Part shown: positions 31,885 through 42,187 of the stretch, piece by piece
Layout: each line of letters opens with the position of its first letter
How positions within the stretch are numbered: position 1 is the stretch's first letter
Assembly (NCBI GenBank): GCA_905221605.1
Contig: CAJNDS010002107.1
Coordinates: 377,922 to 441,921, forward strand
Direction: 5' to 3'
Length of the DNA: 64,000 nucleotides
From: Symbiodinium natans
Taxonomy: Eukaryota > Sar > Dinophyceae > Suessiales > Symbiodiniaceae
The notes under the pieces: generated by a model
Database searches by the model: none
Seen by the model: only the letters and a program-made list of their open reading frames with translations
Told to the model about the DNA's origin: nothing
Made by a program: the position numbers and the translations under genes

Positions 31885-32095
31885 AGCGTTTAGGGCTCTA
31901 GGGGCTTGAGGGGTTTTAGTAGGGGCTTAAAGGGCTTTAGTAGGGGCTTTTGGGGCTTCAGGGGCTTTGGGGGCTGTAGGGGCTTTAGGGGCTTTAGGGG
32001 TTTTTTAGTAGGGCTTTCGGGGCTTCAGGGGCTTTGGGGGCTGTAGGGGTGCTTTAGGGGCTTTAGGGGCTTTGGGGGGCGTAAGGGCTTTCGGA
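31885..32095 (+). repeat. 9-10-bp GGGGCTTTA repeat with an internal duplication
   Basis: Units of the type GGGGCTTTA/GGGGCTTCA/GGGGCTGTA. A composite block of about 70 bp (starting near 31945 and again near 32012) is repeated in the same variant order, showing segmental duplication inside the array. Confidence 0.88.
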
Positions 32096-32559
32096 TTCTA
32101 GGGTTGCAGGGGCTCTACCAATCCTCCAAGTTTCCTGTGAATCCCTCAGCTCTCACGCCTCTGGCCCGTTTGGCGAGAGATCCTGAATGGGGATGCTTCG
32201 TGCCCATCTCCAGGTTGCTCTTAAGGAAGCTACCATGCTTGGAGGATCACGGGCACACAACGTAGAGTTGTAGGGCAAATATAGTTGTATTTGGTCGTTT
32301 GTCAGCACACTACGTATAACCACTCCAACTACTCATGAGCCTGAAAGTAATCGGGACATACAGGGTTTTAAAACTGAAGGTTTGGGGCTGTTGCATGGAA
32401 GCAGGATGCTCGGAGCTTCAGGACTGCGACTGAAGAAGTTGAGGGCAAGTACTTGGGCGGGGTGTGGTTCAGTGAAGGCGAACATGGACAACAGATGGTG
32501 GCTCGGAGGGGCATAAGAAAGTTCCAACCCAGGCCGAAACGCTGACAGCACCCTCAACC

Positions 32560-32930
32560 GCAAAGCCCTAAAGCTTGAACCCCCAAACACCCCTGAAACC
32601 CCAAGACCCCTACAACCCCTGAAGCCCTGAACCGCCAACCCAAAACCCCAAACGAAAAGCCAGCGTTGCTGAATGGAGGATCTGGGCTCCCTGGCCGGAA
32701 GATGGAACCGCCACGGATGCCATGGGCTGGCGAGTTCCTCGGCACTTCGCAGAGGGGAGGCCTGAAGAGAGCAAGCGTCTACTCCCACCCTCCAACCCTC
32801 TAACCCTCTGACCCTCTGACCCTCTAACTCTCTAACCCTCCAACCCTGCAACCCTGTAAGCCTCTAACCCTACAACCCCCTAACCCCCCCCAACCCCGCC
32901 CCAAAACCCCCCAAACCCTGTGGCATTTCC
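32560..32930 (-). repeat. Degenerate C-rich repeats, including CCCTCTAA/CCCTCTGA 8-mers
   Basis: Loose CCCCAAA-type units at 32575-32650 are followed by 8-9-bp CCCTCTAA, CCCTCTGA and CCCTGCAA units at 32784-32900. A translated minus-strand frame (RVRGLEGW-like) is a by-product. Confidence 0.8.
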
Positions 32931-33024
32931 TGGGACCAATTGGGGGCCCGGCCGCCAAGCCAGGAGGATCCATTGGCGTCGTTCGCGCTGCGCCGTGATG
33001 CCCAGACCTTCTGGCAGCTTCCAC

Positions 33025-33090
33025 GGTTTAGGGTTTAGGGTTTAGCGTTTAAGGCTGAAGGTTTAGGGTTTAGGGTTTGGGGTTTAGGTC
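33025..33090 (+). repeat. TTTAGGG cluster
   Basis: Seven or eight units with TTTAGCG and CTGAAGG variants. A C14 run follows at 33150-33163. Confidence 0.9.
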
Positions 33091-33429
33091 CTTGTAACCC
33101 CCACGACAACGGCCAAAAAGGCGTTTGTTCACCTGCCCTCTCGACGCCACCCCCCCCCCCCCCAACTAAAAGCGAGTCCCTGAGGTCTCGGCCGGCGTCG
33201 CAACGCAGCGAAGCGGCTCAAGCTCGGAGCCCAAAAGGCCGCGGAGGCCGCGCATTCGGCCGCGTGAGGGTTTGCGTCTATAGGGCTCACCTTTAAAGCG
33301 GATGCATGAACACATACATGAATTTTGTTGTATCTATATACATACATAATGATCCAGGGCCGAAAACCGCCCGCCCCTCCTCACCCCCACCCCAAAGACT
33401 GAAACACCTATAATAGTTTCACAAAGAGT

Positions 33430-33640
33430 AGTTCTGCCTTCCTTCCTTCTTGCCTTCTCTCTCCTATCCCAAGAATGGTCTGCTTAACAACTGAAACACA
33501 TTCCTTCTTCTTCTTCTTCTACACTATTCTCCCTCCTTACATCGTTTCTTCCATCCTTTTCTTCCTTCATGGCTTCTCTTCCCACTCAGCGTCTTGGAAC
33601 TTACACAGCTTGTGCAAGGAGCTTCCCCTTGTACACCTCC
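33430..33640 (+). repeat. Pyrimidine-rich low-complexity tract
   Basis: TTCC/TTCT/CTTC-rich sequence with (TTC)n at about 33503-33522. The 64- and 91-codon frames across it are low-complexity and not called. Confidence 0.8.
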
Positions 33641-33904
33641 CCACCCCAGAGACTAACGCTAACTGCTAACAAGCATCATCACATCATGAAGAAGAACTCT
33701 GGGGACTGCGCCTGCCTGGAGGTTCTTCGGCCGCTTCTTCCGCAGCGTTCGCACAGCCTCGGGGCCCACGACCTCGAAAATGTCCTGGGAGGTTTTTGGG
33801 GGAGTGGGGTTGATAGGGTTGAGGGCTCCGGGTTGAGGGCGTAGGGTTTAGATGGGACGGCCGCCAAAAAAAATGAGGATGGCACCTCAGGGATCGCACC
33901 GAAC

Positions 33905-34116
33905 CCCAAAAACCCTTAAACCTCAAATCCCTTAAACACACTCCGAAATCCTCAAACCCTAAAATACTGACCCCCCCTATACCCTAGAACTCTAAACCCT
34001 ACACCTGCAGACCCTGTAACTTTTGAAGCGTTTTCGGTGTAGGGTTGGTATCGCGCCTCCACAGACAGAGGTGCACTGAACAGCGAGGACCAGAACCTCA
34101 GACCGCTTTGAAAGAA

Positions 34117-34149
<33 letters not shown>

Positions 34150-34195
34150 GGGGAGAGGAGTTAGGGGTTGGGGCTTAGGGTTTAGGGCTTGGGGA
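33905..34195. repeat. Degenerate CCCTAAA, then poly-G and TTAGGG-like units
   Basis: Loose CCCTAAA-like units at 33905-34015; G31 homopolymer at 34117-34147; then TTAGGGG/TTTAGGG/CTTGGGG units to 34195. Confidence 0.85.
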
Positions 34196-34241
34196 GATTA
34201 GGCTGAGGCGGCGAAGCTTTTGAGGGTCTTAAGGGCCTTAA

Positions 34242-34345
34242 GTTGTCATGTTCCCCCTTATACTACCAGCCCTTAGTAGGGCTTATGGTGCCCCCGATTA
34301 TGATCCCCATTAAGGACTGCTAGTATAAGGGAGAACATGTTAAGT
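34242..34345. mobile_element. Family B MITE-like element, copy 2
   Basis: Inverted arms of about 38 bp: the left contains CATGTTCCCCCTTATACTA and the right, inverted, CATGTTCTCCCTTATACTAG followed by CAGTCCTTAATGGGG. Arms and centre match the element at 14899-15033. No coding capacity. Confidence 0.75.
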
Positions 34346-34594
34346 TCTAAGGGTCTTGGGGGGTGCTTGGGTTTCAAATGGTTTCAAGGGTCTTGAGGTT
34401 TGAAGTTTTTTGTTGCAGGCTTGTACATTGCCGACTCTGCCGCTCACCTGGCAAGCCAGACGAATGCCGCCATCCGAGGTTCTGTGTGAAAAAACCGGCA
34501 TTATCATACGAGTCATCGTGTTTTACATTGCAATGGCAAAGAAGAACGGCAGCCGTCTCCATAAGCGTAAGTGTGCCAGCAAAAGCAGGCAACG

Positions 34595-34770
34595 GCAATA
34601 GTACCAAAACAGTAATGATGACAGTAAACAGCAACAGTACTGACAGCAATACCAATAGTAACAATCACAACAGTCACAGTTCTCACAACAAGAAGAACAG
34701 CAAAATAGATGATGACAACCATAACAACGAGAAATTCACAACAATCAAAATCCTAGTAGCAAGACCCTAC
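34595..34770 (+). repeat. Degenerate AAC/AGT trinucleotide low-complexity tract
   Basis: A-rich CAACAGTAA-type sequence without exact periodicity, resembling the borders of the pure CAA arrays at 43.5 and 62.8 kb. Confidence 0.75.
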
Positions 34771-34791
34771 ACCCGCCCCCCCCCACCCCAA

Positions 34792-34860
34792 CCTTAAAAC
34801 CCCGAACCCCAAACCCTAAACCCTAAACCCTAAACCCTGAACCCTAAACCCTAAACTCAA
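34792..34860 (-). repeat. CCCTAAA array
   Basis: About nine units with CCCCGAAC and CCCTGAA variants. Confidence 0.93.
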
Positions 34861-35244
34861 GCTCCCGGTCCGAGATCTTCGGCGCATCCTCCGTCTCGCC
34901 GATCTCCTCGTCCACGAGGCGCCTGAGCGTTTACTGCAAGAACCTAAAATCTTTTGTAGGCTGTGGCTACTGCTGTTCCAGCATCAGGCGATTTTGCATA
35001 TATGTACATATATACAGAGATACGTATGTATATATTTGTATACCATGTCACTACATACATATGAATCGACCTACGACGTGTACTGCATATCATGATTTTG
35101 CGACGGAGCTCTTAGGTAGCCTACCCTCAACAAGCATGCCGTGACGTATGTTCTTTTTCAGGAGGTCCTTCAACCCTTGGGGGCCCACAAGAAGAGTAGC
35201 AAGCGCGAAAGCAACAAGTGATAAGAACCTATGCCCCTGAGAGC

Positions 35245-35350
35245 CCCCTAAACCCTAAATCCTAAACCCTAAACCCCCTAAACCCTGAAACCTAAACCCT
35301 AAACCCTGAACCCTTCCCCCTAAACCCCCCCAGAACTTCCTAAACCCCTG
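35245..35350 (-). repeat. CCCTAAA array
   Basis: About twelve degenerate units with C-rich interruptions. Confidence 0.88.
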
Positions 35351-35452
35351 AGGGCGGGACCGGACGCCATCAGCAAACAAAGCATGGCTGTCTGAGTTAC
35401 CCATGGTGCTGGGCTACGAAGGTTGCTTCGGGCTGGGGGGGGGGTGGAGTCC

Positions 35453-35653
35453 TAAATAGAAGACTTGGCCCAAGTGCCACCAAAAGGCAAGGGGTACTTT
35501 ATCTATGAACTTCTTCGTTCGCGACTTCGCGACTCGGAGGAGGGATTTATTCCGGTCAGCAGTGGCGCTAGACTTCAAGATCTTCGTGGGCTACGGGATG
35601 ATGTGGGTGTCAAACAAGCACTGTACACGTCGGGTCAAAGCACTCACACGTGA
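35453..35653 (+). CDS. Hypothetical exon candidate, about 65 codons
   Basis: The frame is open from just after a TAA at about 35453-35455 to a TGA at 35651-35653. It has a balanced, charged composition (ELLRSRLRDSEEGF near codons 18-31) unlike the surrounding repeats. An AG dinucleotide near 35459-35460 could serve as a 3' splice site, making this a terminal exon. There is no ATG and no recognisable family. Confidence 0.25.
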
Positions 35654-35899
35654 TGGGGAAGGGTTCGCGCGCGTGTGAGGCGGTGAATGCTTGAGAAGGC
35701 TTGGTGGTAGCCTTTGCAGCCAGCGGCGGGCGAGGAAAGAGGGTTTGGCCCTGCAGCACTCCCTAAACCCTAAACCCTAAACCCTAAACCCTCTAAAGCC
35801 GGGATCCCAGGATGTGGTCCCTTCTATGCCCACACCTATGTAAGAAGAACAACCCACCGACCCCTCCCTGCATCTACCCTGTTTTGGTCTAAGGCTGTA

Positions 35900-36005
35900 G
35901 AGTTTAGGGTTTAGGGTTCAGGGTTTAGGGTTTAGGGCTTAGGGTTTAGGGTTTAGGGTTTAAGGTTAGGGCTCAGGGTTTAGGGTTTAGGGTTTAGGGT
36001 TTTGG
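35900..36005 (+). repeat. TTTAGGG array
   Basis: About fourteen units with TTCAGGG, CTTAGGG and TTAAGGT variants. A four-unit CCCTAAA cluster precedes it at 35760-35797. Confidence 0.94.
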
Positions 36006-36349
36006 GCTTGCTCCTCTCCAAGCCCAAGCGAGTCCTTTCCCTACACTTACCCTGTTCTTGAGGGGAAGTAAGTGCCAGAGACCCCCCCGCATAAGTTTTG
36101 AAGGACCATACAGGGTACCTAGCTCCCAAATCCCTGACCAAGAACCCCTAAGTAAGTGGAGCATCTTACCACAAAACAGAAAACTGAGAGCCACAAGCAT
36201 AAACGTGAGCCCTAAACCTCCTTGAAGCCCTGACCCCCACACGGAGGAGTGAGAGCCAGAAGCACTTTCTGTGTCAGCGCTTTCCCGATCCAGACGACTC
36301 GTCGTCTGAGGCCTCGCCGCTGCTGGTGAGGACTTTAGGGCTCTTAGAG

Positions 36350-36410
36350 CTTAATGGGTTTAAGGTTTAGGGTTTAGGTTTTTGGGTTAGGGTTTAGGGC
36401 TCTTGATGTT
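36350..36410 (+). repeat. Degenerate TTTAGGG cluster
   Basis: Five or six imperfect units. A G15 homopolymer follows at 36566-36580. Confidence 0.78.
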
Positions 36411-36747
36411 TCTCGGATTTTGAGGATCTACCGGGCATGTAGGGTGTGCGCGGCTTGCAGGGCTTGGGGTTTGCAAAGAAGGCAGTTATTTTCGTAAAGC
36501 GTGCACATCTCGAACTTCAGCCGAAGGTTTCGGGCTTAGGGCTTAGGGCTCAAGACTGCTTAGGTGGGGGGGGGGGGGGGCGAAACATGTCGGACCTTCT
36601 TGTTCGAATCTTGTGCGAAGCAATGCTTGCAACCTGCTTCGTGGGACATCTCTTGAAATTCAGTGGGGCTTCAGAAACTCAACGGACTCACCTCTCACCC
36701 CCGATCGTAGGAATCGTCTAGGCTTAGGGCTTCGGGATGTTTACTTA

Positions 36748-36875
36748 TCGAACCCTGAACCCTAAACCCTACACCCTAACCCCCAAACCCTAAACCCGAA
36801 ACCCAAACCCAAACCCTAAACCCTAAACCCTGAACCCTGAACCCTAAACCCGAAACCCTAAACCCTAAACCCTCG
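36748..36875 (-). repeat. CCCTAAA array
   Basis: About sixteen units with CCCGAAA and CCCTGAA variants. Opposite-orientation TTTAGGG clusters follow at 36981-37065 and 37153-37205. Confidence 0.93.
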
Positions 36876-37499
36876 CTGCTCCCTCGAGCTAGGGCCCGTG
36901 CTGCTCGGCCAGCGGCTGCACGGAACGCCTTTCGCATGGCGGCTCGTGAGTTCTGCGCGAAGAATGAAGACTGCATTTTAGGGTCGAGGGTTTAGGGTTT
37001 AGGGGTTAGGGTTTGGGGTTTAGGGTTGAAGGTTTAGGGGTTCGGGTTTAGGGTTTAGGGTTATGCTTTGGTGTGAATCATCAGCCTTGCACCAGCGAAC
37101 TTAAGATCTCGAAGCATGACTAGTTGGACGCGCCAAAGGGAGATTTGCGGATTAGGGTTTAGGGATGTCTAGGGCTTAGGGCCTATGGTTTCGGGTTTAG
37201 GGTCTAGTCAAAACCAATTCTAAGCCTATTGGGGGATATGAAGAGCGAGGCTTCCTGCAGCACACGGACAAGAACCCTATGCTTCCCCTTGTCAGAGAGA
37301 ACCCATTTGTAGAAGCCAAAACCCTCCAAAAAACAACCGGCCCTGAACCCCAAGCAAGCTCTCAGGAGACCAAAAAACAGCAACCCTCAGCCCCTGAAGC
37401 GCGCTTGAAGGCCTGCAGCACGCGGAACTCGTTGTAGTGAGCCGCCCGCTTTGCCTGCATGGTGTGATGGCACTTCTTGGGGATGCTCATGACAATACG

Positions 37500-37675
37500 A
37501 GCATGTACATAGTAGAGACAAGCCTCGCAATCGTGGCAACAACGATAGTAATCATGAACTCACAACAACCGTTTTTATCGAATGTCAGGAATGATAACAG
37601 CAACAATGAGGATAACACGGCCAATAACAGTACCAATGGCAATAACGATAATGACACAGTAACCCTATCGTCAGG
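37500..37675 (+). repeat. Degenerate AAC/AAT low-complexity tract
   Basis: A-rich sequence with ACAACGATAGTAATCATGAAC-like character (loose trinucleotide periodicity). The open frame across it is Asn/Thr-rich and not called. Confidence 0.7.
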
Positions 37676-37884
37676 CTAGCTCACCGAAGGTTTCCCTCAC
37701 AGTCCGCAACAGTCTGCGAAAGTGCTTGGACTTCCGCCGCGACCCGGAGTGCCAGCTCTGACTCCAAGAAGCCTCAGCGTTCCTGAGACCCGAGAAAGGA
37801 TCGTTGCGTCCCACATCGCCCCAAACTGTTTCCTGACTCCGAGATAGCTGGCAAGGAAAAGCGGTAAAGCCTGATCTCAGCCTG

Positions 37885-38029
37885 CTGGTTCTTAGTAGTG
37901 AATGAAGGACTTAGGTAGAAAATTTCTGGTATTTATACATACATATATATATATACATATACATATAATAAATAATATACCTTTAAAATAATAGGGTACC
38001 TCATTCCCTCATTCCCCACGAAGAACCAG
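37885..38029. mobile_element. Family D MITE-like element with AT-rich interior
   Basis: The tips are CTGGTTCTTAGTAGTGAATG (left, 37885) and, inverted from 38029, CTGGTTCTTCGTGGGGAATG. The right subterminal block GAGGTACCCTA matches the hairpin at 30308-30396. The interior is TATATA/TACATA-rich with no coding capacity. Confidence 0.7.
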
Positions 38030-38068
38030 CAAACCAGCAAGTCAGGCTGCGAGTAGCCTCGACGAGCG

Positions 38069-38175
38069 TTAAACCCCTAAACCCTAAACCCTAAACCCCT
38101 AAGCCCTAAACCCTAAACCCTAAGCCCTAAACCCTAAACCCTAAACCCTAACCCTAAGCTCTAAGCCCTAAACAA
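38069..38175 (-). repeat. CCCTAAA/CCCTAAG array
   Basis: About fifteen units with a repeating CCCTAAG variant every few units. Confidence 0.94.
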
Positions 38176-38267
38176 CCAAACCGACTCCACTCCAGCCTTG
38201 AAAGCTTCCGAGGAGGTTTTCGGGGTGCCTGCGCTCGGAGGCGGGGATTGCTCCGGAATCCGCTGAA

Positions 38268-38510
38268 GGGCTTTTAGGGTTTAGGGTTCCGGGTTCAGGG
38301 CTTAGGGTTTAGGGTTTAGCGTTTAGGGTTTAGGGTTTAGGGTTTAGGGTTTGGGGTTTGGGGTTTGGGGTTTGAGGTTTGGGGTTTAGGGTTTAGGGTT
38401 TAGGGTTTAGGGTTCAGGGTTTAGGGTTTAGGGTTTGGGGTTTGGGGTTTAGGGTTTAGGGTTTAGGGTTTAGGGCTTGGGGTTTGGGGTTTGGGGTTTG
38501 CGGGTCTGGG
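38268..38510 (+). repeat. Long TTTAGGG/TTTGGGG array
   Basis: About thirty-four units. TTTGGGG variants occur in three separate homogeneous blocks between TTTAGGG blocks. A shorter cluster follows at 38655-38720. Confidence 0.96.
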
Positions 38511-38720
38511 CTCTGTTCGAGCTTAGAGGGGTCTTCGAGGAAGCTTCGCGCGGCGCCTCCCTCCGTAAAGGCTACGGACCTCACGGACTTGGCCGGGCTG
38601 GCGGGCGCCGAGGGCCTTTTGAAGAGGAAGGAAAAGACAGGGCTTATCAGGGTTTATGGGTTTAGGGTTTTCGGATTTAGGGTTTTAGGGTTTTGGGGTT
38701 TTAGGGGTTTGGGCTCTTGA

Positions 38721-39280
38721 CAGGGTTTAATCCGAGCATCTGTTTAATTCGTACCTCCACATTTAAAGGGATTTTTTCGTCAAAAACCGCGCCGGAAGAC
38801 TACTTTCCATTACGGGGGTTTTCGTACGGGGAAACACCACCACATTTATAGAGTTTTTTCGGGGGGTTCAAAAAAATTCTCGCCGGGCTCCTTTTTTGGC
38901 TTGAAAGTAAAAGCGCTAAAGAAGCCGAAGCTTTGTTTCTCTAGAATCTGAGGCCCTTCAGAAAGCTAGGATTTCTTATGAGCTACCCCCTATGGGCTCT
39001 GCCCGGCAAAGACAGCATTAGATTTATAGAAACAAGGGACCACAATTATGGGAGGCCCTGGGGGGGGAGCCCTGGTCCTGTAGTTTTTAAAGTTTCCGAA
39101 GCTTAAAAGTAAAGCTTTAAACAAGCCGCAGATTTGTTTTTCTAGAATCTGAGGCCCTTCAGAAAGCTAGGATCTCTTTTGTGACTGCTTACTGGAGGAG
39201 AGAAGTTTTCATTCGTTCCTGAGCTACCCCCTATGGGCTCTGCCCTGCAAAGACAGCAATAAATTTATGAACAAAGGTCT
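38721..39280. other. Unique block with a dispersed direct repeat
   Basis: An AT-richer block free of telomere arrays. The main structure is a direct repeat, given separately. No gene is recognised. Confidence 0.55.
38900..39277 (+). repeat. Direct repeat, two copies of about 140 bp
   Basis: Copy 1 (38900-39037) and copy 2 (39102-39277) share TCTAGAATCTGAGGCCCTTC, AGAAAGCTAGGAT, GAGCTACCCCCTATGGGCTC and GCAAAGACAGCA. Copy 2 carries an extra 40-bp insertion between the second and third block, or copy 1 has lost it. Confidence 0.92.
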
Positions 39281-39494
39281 ATGGCTTAGGGTTTAGGTAT
39301 GATCAACAAAGAGGAGATCGAAGAAGGCTATACCTTGAGCTCCTTCCTCAGAACCCCGAACCCCCCTACAAACCTCGCGAAGCAAGCGGGAAAACTGCAC
39401 CTCGGCTCCGCGTCGGGTGCGGCCTCTTAGGGCACATAAGTCTGCTGAAGATTTTGGGGGGCTTTGTTCGGGTTTAAAGGTTCAGGTTTGGGTT

Positions 39495-39805
39495 CTCGGG
39501 CTCGGGTTTAGGGTTTAGGGTTTAGGGTTTACGGCTCAGGGTTTAGGGTTTCGGGTCCTTCGGAGTCTGGTGGCCTCTTTCTTCTTGGCAGCTACGTCAG
39601 GTTTCTCGAATGGAGCCCGCAAAAGAGGCCATCAGGCCCCCCCAGAGCATCCGACGTCGCAGAGGGTTTCGGGTTGAGGGCTTAGCGCTCAGGCCTCAAA
39701 CTTCCAGGGCGACCTGTGCTCACACTGCAGCATCTTCCAGGTTTAGGGTTTAGGGTTTCGGGTTTAGGGTTTAGGGTTTAGGGTTTGGGCTGAACCCTAA
39801 ACCCA
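39495..39805 (+). repeat. Two small TTTAGGG clusters
   Basis: Six units at 39500-39560 and six at 39738-39785. A short CCCTAAA piece follows at about 39794. Confidence 0.85.
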
Positions 39806-40015
39806 GCTTCCTCCGCACTCTGCCTCACTACCCCGAAATCCAGAACCTCTACCACGAAGTCGCTGGCACCAACTTGCAAGCCCGAAGCCCTATGTAGGGC
39901 TATTTAGAGCTTCTGAAGGCAAATTCAGGTTTCGGATTTCGGGGTACCCCCCCCGCCCCACGCCTGGGCCTGAGCCTCCTCGAGGAGCTTGAGCCGCTTG
40001 GAAAGCCTTGGAGGG

Positions 40016-40218
40016 AGGGGTACTAGGGGGTTAATAGGGGGGGTAGTAGGGGGGGGGGAGGAGGTGGGTGGGGTGGGTAGGGGGTAGTTGGGGGGGGGGG
40101 GGGGGGGGGTAGGGCTAGGGTAGGGGTCGGGGGCGGCTAGAAGCAGGGTTAGCAGGTAGGGTTGTAAGGGTTTAGGGTTGAGAGGGTTGATAGGGTTGAT
40201 AGGGTTGATAGGGTTGAC
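40016..40218 (+). repeat. G-rich tract with GGGTTGATA 9-mers
   Basis: Long G runs (G20 at 40090-40109) and GTAGGGG motifs are followed by four GGGTTGATA units at 40183-40218. Confidence 0.88.
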
Positions 40219-40236
40219 CGTCTATCGTGTGCTTAT

Positions 40237-40267
40237 AACCTTGTACGCGCCCATGAACCTCCAAGTT
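40237..40267 (-). mobile_element. Solo right end of a family A element
   Basis: CCCATGAACCTCCAAG, the inverted family A tip, is preceded by a CTTATAACC-like subterminal block. No matching left tip was identified upstream. Confidence 0.5.
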
Positions 40268-40472
40268 CAGTCAACAGACTCCAATCCCCTTTACGAAGAT
40301 TCCGGGTAAGCCCCCCAAAATACAACTCTCAACCCCGAACCCAAGGAACTAAAATAACGGAACCCTGAAGCCAAAGAACCGAAAAATACTGACCCCCATT
40401 TTAGAACGACCACCCACCGCAGCTAAAGTGAATTTCTTGCGGGCGGCTGCAACCGCTGGTTAAAGGAACATT

Positions 40473-40565
40473 CTTGGAGGTGCATGGATACTTACAAGTG
40501 GGTTTAAAAGTACCACTACAAGTACCCTATATCAGGTTATCATGTCAACCCCATGAACCTCCAAG
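40473..40565. mobile_element. Family A MITE-like element, copy 2
   Basis: The left tip CTTGGAGGTGCATGG at 40473 and the inverted right tip CCCATGAACCTCCAAG ending at 40565 enclose 93 bp, including the ACTTACAAGTGGG subterminal block. The flanks do not show an intact TA on both sides. It ends about 120 bp from the membrane-protein gene's stop codon. Confidence 0.75.
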
Positions 40566-40682
40566 CATCTTCACGCCAAGCTCGAGCGCGTGCAACCCTC
40601 CTGTCGGAGCGTCCGTTGTGAGACCTACCTGTGTGCCCTTGCTGCATGCCATTCCTGGAGATCCTTGTGCGCAACAGCAGTT

Positions 40683-41693
40683 TTACCGCCGCCTTGCCCT
40701 GGGGGCAGACGCCACTCGCGTTCTGCCCTGCTTGCTGCCACAGCAGTAAGAGCAGAACACCGCGCAACAGCTGCAGCCGACTAGCAGACAGATCGACACC
40801 ATGACGATCATAGTGTAAACACGGTCGAATGCTGCAAAGAGCAGTGGGGAGAGCCCCCAATACCAATACATAATGCACAGGAAGAGATTCTGGAGCGCAA
40901 GGTAAAACCGACTCAGGTTCATCAGGAATCTGCTGCCAAGCTTTAGTTGCATAGCTATCACGAAAGGATTCCACCAAATCATCACGCAGGCAAATATCCT
41001 GTACCACGGTTCACGGAAGGGCGACTCCTCTTGGAACAAAAGCGGAAGGACCCCATGGGCAACGTCCATGACCAACTGCGCGAAGACCCTCGCCAAGTCT
41101 TTGTGAAAACAGGGGCAGAGCTGGTACACCGCCGCCGCTCGTTGCTCCTGCTCCTGGAGAACTGCAGCGAGCTTGAACCCTGCGTCTGCTGCAATGATGT
41201 CATCAAAGTTGACCTCCGCAGCTTCAGCTTTCTTTCCGGAACATATGCAGTCGGTCAACTTGAGGAAGACTTGAATCGAAGCCAGCAGAAACAGCGCCAT
41301 CCTTGTTGCGGCATCTTGCTTGCAGAAGTTGATGTAGATGCCACACTGCCCAGCTTCCATGAAGCAGACGATCAGAAAGTCGTCGAACTTATTGCCGCGG
41401 CTGGCATGTTGGGCCATGTATCTACGCAGACCACCCACACAAGCATATCCGGCCCAGACCACGGCCAGCAAATATGGCGCGCGGAAATGATGTTCATCGA
41501 AGAAGATTGCTGCCAGTATCCCCTCCACCAGGTCGATAATCAGAAAGATAAAGAGAAGTGTCGCTTGCATTGGCCAGAACCGATGTAGCTTGGTCTTGGG
41601 CCCAAACTGACCAACAGGAGGGGGTTCTCTTTGGTGCTGCCAAAACCAAAGAAAAACCAAAAAAGAGGCTTCAAAAAATCTTGGATGCATCAT
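40683..41693 (-). CDS. Multi-pass membrane protein, unknown family
   Basis: This 336-codon frame is the longest non-repeat frame outside the 57.9-62 kb gene. It runs from ATGATG at 41688-41693 to TAA at 40683-40685. Hydrophobic segments lie near residues 44-64, 73-90, 105-123, 131-147, 203-220, 231-250, 262-290 and 292-315, so about eight membrane spans. The loop at about 150-200 is hydrophilic and Ala/Glu-rich. A Cys-rich stretch (about 307-318) ends the last span, and the tail is very basic (Arg-rich). An in-frame stop immediately precedes the first ATG. The first 20 codons are encoded by a T-rich stretch ending in CAG at about 41637, which resembles an intron 3' end, so the true exon may begin near residue 20, or translation may start at Met42. 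I do not recognise the family, and transport or channel activity would be a guess. The neighbouring MITE and telomere arrays say nothing about its role. Confidence 0.6.
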   Translation of the reverse strand: MMHPRFFEASFLVFLWFWQHQREPPPVGQFGPKTKLHRFWPMQATLLFIFLIIDLVEGILAAIFFDEHHFRAPYLLAVVWAGYACVGGLRRYMAQHASRGNKFDDFLIVCFMEAGQCGIYINFCKQDAATRMALFLLASIQVFLKLTDCICSGKKAEAAEVNFDDIIAADAGFKLAAVLQEQEQRAAAVYQLCPCFHKDLARVFAQLVMDVAHGVLPLLFQEESPFREPWYRIFACVMIWWNPFVIAMQLKLGSRFLMNLSRFYLALQNLFLCIMYWYWGLSPLLFAAFDRVYTMIVMVSICLLVGCSCCAVFCSYCCGSKQGRTRVASAPRARRR

Positions 41694-41726
41694 TCAAGGG
41701 GAGCGCCAGAGTCTCCTCAACTCAGA

Positions 41727-41970
41727 ACCCTAAACCCTAATCCCTGAACCCTAAACCCTAAATCCTAACCCTAAACCCTCATTCCTAAACCCTAACCCTC
41801 ATAACGCCAAGCGCCGGGCTCCTCGGCATTGACGGTACCGACAGTACCTGCTGGCGGCTGCGGAACCTTTTCCTGGCACCAGCGGAGGGGCTGGAGTAAG
41901 GGTTTAGGGCGGGTCGGGTTTAGGGTTAGGGTTTGGGGTTTATGTAGGGTGTAGGGTTGTGGTTTAAGGG
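41727..41970. repeat. CCCTAAA array, then TTTAGGG cluster
   Basis: About ten CCCTAAA/CCCTAAT units (41727-41805) lie directly upstream of the membrane-protein gene on its own strand. TTTAGGG-like units follow at 41896-41970 after 90 bp. Confidence 0.88.
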
Positions 41971-42187
41971 AATTGTATAGGATTTGTGTCCGGAGTTTTG
42001 GGGGTTCCTGGAGCCTTCTTGGTCCTGGTGCCTTTTTGGGCCTGCGGCCTTTTGGTGGGGCCTTTTGGACCTCCCAAAGGGGTCTGTGGGGTCTGCTGGG
42101 GCCTTTTCGGTTGGGGCCTTCTGGGGTGGATTCTTGTACGAGCCGCTCGTAATGAAACGCATACAATTTCTAGTTATCCTGGCCTTG

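Noticed and set aside
38888-38906. Possible spliced-leader relic (TTTTGGCT-like)
   Set aside because: Only a short core resembles the dinoflagellate spliced leader and the rest diverges.
40947-41588. 213-codon plus-strand frame opposite the membrane protein
   Set aside because: Antisense shadow: the minus-strand frame has coherent membrane segments, this one does not.
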